Assembly: GCA_963702765.1 (NCBI GenBank)
Contig: CAVPEB010000070.1
Location: 1 to 35,564 of the forward strand
Source: DATMNR01 sp963702765
GTDB lineage: Bacteria; Chloroflexota; Ktedonobacteria; Ktedonobacterales; Ktedonobacteraceae
Direction: 5' to 3'
DNA: 35,564 bases
Part shown: positions 32,976-35,564 of the stretch, piece after piece
Position numbering within the stretch: the first letter of the stretch is position 1
How the letters are laid out: every line of letters begins with the position of its first letter
Made by a program: the position numbers and the translations under genes
Notes under the pieces: generated by a model
Seen by the model: the letters and a program-made list of their open reading frames with translations, nothing else
Told to the model about the DNA's origin: nothing
Databases searched by the model: none

Positions 32976-34462
32976 AAGCCTTAACGGGTCTTCAACGGGT
33001 CTCCCCTCTTACCCGCGTTTTGCTTCTCGGCGGCATGCTCGAATTGTTATTCATCCTGATATGCATGCTCTTGCCTTTCAACATGACCCATCCTGTATAT
33101 CCAGCATCAGATCCTATCTGGCTCTGGATTATTGCGCCCGCGCAATCCTTGGTGTTTAAAACTTCTATTTCGAGTCTTAGATCTACCAATCCCGGCGCAC
33201 ATTTCCTGTTGCTTAGCCTGGTTATCATCTCGCTTTCAAGTATCTATCTTTACATAGTAGGAAAGACATTCCACACAACTACTAACATGCCTCTCACATC
33301 TCGCTGGCTATTAGTGCCAATCATTGGTGCTACAACCTTCGGCATTACTTTGCTTTTTGTACCAGCACTTTTCAATAATGATGCAAACAACTATCTGTAC
33401 AAAGGGCTCGCTCTCTTCTTTCATCTCGCCAATTGCTTGCTTATCTGGACCATTCTATCCAAATTTGCCCCTGCGCGACGTCTTGGAGGAACCCTGCTTT
33501 ATGCATGGAATCCACTTGTGCAGTTAGAGCTGGCAGGCTATGGATACAATGATGGCTTGCTCATTTTCTTTTTGTTAGTGACAACCTTGCTTATTATCCA
33601 GTCGAAAAGTTATCTGTTCGATTTTTGTGGCATTGTTTTCCTTGGATGTGCAATGAGTATGAATGGTATAGCCCTGTTGTTTGCTCCGATGATGATCTAT
33701 TTCAGTATGCTACGCACGACCAAACAAACGGCCAATGAGACGCAGATACCCGGTGGCGAGCAAGGTACCCCCATTCCCCTTTCTTTTAGGAGTCTGAGAG
33801 GAAAGTATCTACAAGTAATTTGGGAATGCATTTGGAAGACCCTTGTCGCAGTTATAACTGCATCAGTTCTCTACTTTTTACTCTGGCAACGTATCTCAAC
33901 ATTTACATCCATCTTCTCACCTTTTGATATGCAATACCTTATACACTCACCTCTAAGCATCCTGGTAATACCTGTTCAGTTGCTCAACAGTTTTCTCTTT
34001 CGCATCTTGTACCCACCAGCGACTTTTCCCACAAATTATTTACAGGCTATTCCAATCGCTAACATGGCAGTGCAAGCTTCAGCCATATTCATCTTCGTCC
34101 TCTTATACCTCTATCTCTTCAGGAGAGTACGAAGCGTTGATTTGCTTCTCACCAGCTTGTGCCTTGTTATGCTAGGATTTTTAATACTTCTAGCAGGACA
34201 ATTCTGGCCCTGGTACATTGTATGGGCGCTATGGATTATCGCGCTGCGTCGTTTTGATACGCTCACTATAAGTGTTCTTCTACTCTCATGTACTGCTCTG
34301 CTCACTTATCCTCTACTCTATGTGAACAATGTGCCGATCGTCATCTATCAACCATTACTCATCTTTGGCATCCCTCTCATCTATTTGATTACACGTCTGA
34401 TAAGAAGCAACGAAAGGATGAACGTATTCTATGACCGACGAAGTGAAACAGCGAAAAATTGA
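32972..34462 (+). CDS. GT-C-like polytopic membrane glycosyltransferase
   Basis: A 496-aa protein with about twelve hydrophobic segments. AWNPLVQLELAGYGYNDGLLIFF recalls the conserved WNP-LxLE-x-AGN-HND loop of GT87/MptA-like mannosyltransferases. FNNDANNYLYKG upstream may be the variant first-loop acidic region. These enzymes extend lipid-linked or envelope glycans with polyprenyl-phosphate sugars. Assignment rests on this loop and the topology, so donor and acceptor are unknown. It is coupled upstream to purB (4-nt overlap) and overlaps the following isomerase gene by 32 nt. A link to polyprenyl donors fits the isoprenoid gene next door, but this is inference. Confidence 0.7.
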   Translation: MKALTGLQRVSPLTRVLLLGGMLELLFILICMLLPFNMTHPVYPASDPIWLWIIAPAQSLVFKTSISSLRSTNPGAHFLLLSLVIISLSSIYLYIVGKTFHTTTNMPLTSRWLLVPIIGATTFGITLLFVPALFNNDANNYLYKGLALFFHLANCLLIWTILSKFAPARRLGGTLLYAWNPLVQLELAGYGYNDGLLIFFLLVTTLLIIQSKSYLFDFCGIVFLGCAMSMNGIALLFAPMMIYFSMLRTTKQTANETQIPGGEQGTPIPLSFRSLRGKYLQVIWECIWKTLVAVITASVLYFLLWQRISTFTSIFSPFDMQYLIHSPLSILVIPVQLLNSFLFRILYPPATFPTNYLQAIPIANMAVQASAIFIFVLLYLYLFRRVRSVDLLLTSLCLVMLGFLILLAGQFWPWYIVWALWIIALRRFDTLTISVLLLSCTALLTYPLLYVNNVPIVIYQPLLIFGIPLIYLITRLIRSNERMNVFYDRRSETAKN

Positions 34463-35564
34463 ACATGTGAACATAGCGCTCGGACAGGACATCTCTGTAG
34501 CACAGAAGGCTAATTGGAACGATATCCAATTTGTGCACCAGGCGCTCCCAGAAGTAGATCTAGATGAGATCGATACCTCTGTCAGCTTCCTCGGCCATAA
34601 GCTGCGTTATCCCCTGTTCATTTCTTCTTTAACCGGCGGCCATGACGATGTAATATCGATCAACCGCAACCTTGCACGCGCAGCGGAACACTACGGTTTA
34701 GCCCTTGGAGTAGGCAGTCAACGTGCTGGCATCGTCAATCCTGATGTGATCGGCAGCTATGCTATTACCCGTGAACACGCTCCCACAACCTTTTTGATTG
34801 CTAATATAGGAGCGCCACAACTTATTGCCCAGGCACGGCATGCTCCATTCACCATCCAGCAGGTCGAGCACGCTGTGACTATGATCGGAGCAAATGCACT
34901 TGCTGTTCATATGAACAGTCTCCAGGAAGCAACCCAACCTGAAGGTGACAGGCGCACAGTAGGTGAAGCGGCAGCACTCAAAACACTCGCAGAAAAAGTC
35001 AGCGTTCCAATAATCGCCAAGGAAACAGGCGCTGGAGTCTGTCGCGAGCAAGCACTCTTGTTGCGTTCCTGCGGTGTTGCTGCCATAGATGTCGGAGGAG
35101 CAGGGGGAAGCAGTATGTCTGCAATGGAGGCAGAACGATCTAAAGCACGTGGTGACGAAAGAACACATACCATTGGTGTGCTTTTTCGAGATTGGGGTAT
35201 AGCCACACCTGTCTCAATTATTGAGGCAAAAGTTGCTCATATACCGTTGATCTCTACAGGCGGAGTGCGCACAGGACTGGATATGGCGCGAGCACTGGCG
35301 CTTGGAGCAACACTCGTTGGCATAGGTTTTCCTTTCCTGAAAGCGGCCAGCCAGAGCTATGATGCGGTTTGTGAACTGCTTGAAACTATTATAGCTGAGC
35401 TAAAGGTTGCCATGCAACTAAGCGGAGCCGCTAACATTGAACAACTTCAACAGGCTGATATTGTTGTAACAGGAGAAACACGCAACTGGCTCTCGATGAG
35501 AGGTTTTGAAGAGGACCTGAAATCATTAGCCCGGCGACGATGGTCCAACATACAAAATTTTTCG
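34431..35564 (+). CDS. fni: Type 2 isopentenyl-diphosphate isomerase (3' end outside window)
   Basis: A frame open from ATG 34431 to the window end (378 codons). FMN- and NADPH-dependent enzyme that interconverts isopentenyl and dimethylallyl diphosphate. Family signatures: RKIEHVNIAL near the N-terminus, FISSLTGGHDD, LGVGSQRAGI, the FMN/Mg region (AKETGAG), AIDVGGAGGSSM and ISTGGVRTGLDMARALALGA. The usual length is ~340-360 aa, so little should be missing; the stop lies beyond the window. GAAAGGA lies ~12 nt before the ATG, a slightly long spacing. Type 2 enzymes are unrelated to type 1 Idi. Confidence 0.93.
   Translation, partial: MTDEVKQRKIEHVNIALGQDISVAQKANWNDIQFVHQALPEVDLDEIDTSVSFLGHKLRYPLFISSLTGGHDDVISINRNLARAAEHYGLALGVGSQRAGIVNPDVIGSYAITREHAPTTFLIANIGAPQLIAQARHAPFTIQQVEHAVTMIGANALAVHMNSLQEATQPEGDRRTVGEAAALKTLAEKVSVPIIAKETGAGVCREQALLLRSCGVAAIDVGGAGGSSMSAMEAERSKARGDERTHTIGVLFRDWGIATPVSIIEAKVAHIPLISTGGVRTGLDMARALALGATLVGIGFPFLKAASQSYDAVCELLETIIAELKVAMQLSGAANIEQLQQADIVVTGETRNWLSMRGFEEDLKSLARRRWSNIQNFS

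Overview
This 35.6 kb window looks like part of a chromosome from a Ktedonobacteria-like member of the Chloroflexota. That is an inference from gene content: a zinc-ribbon protein kinase, a PD-(D/E)XK protein of the group I intron-associated family, a large secreted repeat protein, a type 2 IPP isomerase, rpmE next to a DUF1385 gene, and frequent TTG/GTG starts with good Shine-Dalgarno (SD) sequences. No 16S rRNA or other decisive marker is present.

The left part is accessory DNA. Positions 1-1490 hold a TnpB-only IS200/IS605-type element. Upstream of tnpB lies an unlisted 53-codon ribbon-helix-helix (Arc-like) gene that overlaps tnpB. Its near-consensus promoter is embedded in an 11-bp inverted repeat covering the start codon, so the operon looks leaderless and autorepressed. 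A GT39 glycosyltransferase and a Gfo/Idh/MocA oxidoreductase follow. Positions 4541-6764 form an unusual tRNA-Arg locus. A tRNA 3' half, a PD-(D/E)XK-like nuclease gene, an XRE regulator, a second PD-(D/E)XK gene and an intact tRNA-Arg(TCT) come in that order. Two tRNA 5' halves broken at the anticodon loop follow, at least one with its own promoter. Next come sufB (interrupted by one missing base) and a divergently arranged DarT/DarG-type DNA ADP-ribosylation toxin-antitoxin pair.

From about 10.3 kb the window is mostly housekeeping and signalling: a frame-disrupted histidine phosphatase, a membrane protein, a kinase/zinc-ribbon/pseudokinase fusion, citrate synthase, an acyltransferase, an ECF sigma/anti-sigma pair, acetate kinase, a TlpA-like thioredoxin, a membrane protein, a TPR protein, a COG1078-type HD phosphohydrolase and a secreted repeat protein. 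A HAD phosphatase follows, convergent with a likely operon of rpmE, an MGDG-synthase-like glycosyltransferase, DUF1385 and a dual-specificity phosphatase. The window ends with purB, a GT-C-like membrane protein and a type 2 isopentenyl-diphosphate isomerase, whose frames overlap one another and which is cut by the window end.

Four otherwise well-conserved genes (sufB, the histidine phosphatase, the ECF sigma factor and the secreted repeat protein) are each disrupted by one or two single-base indels. Sequence error is the simplest explanation, so those genes are annotated as single loci with disrupted frames.
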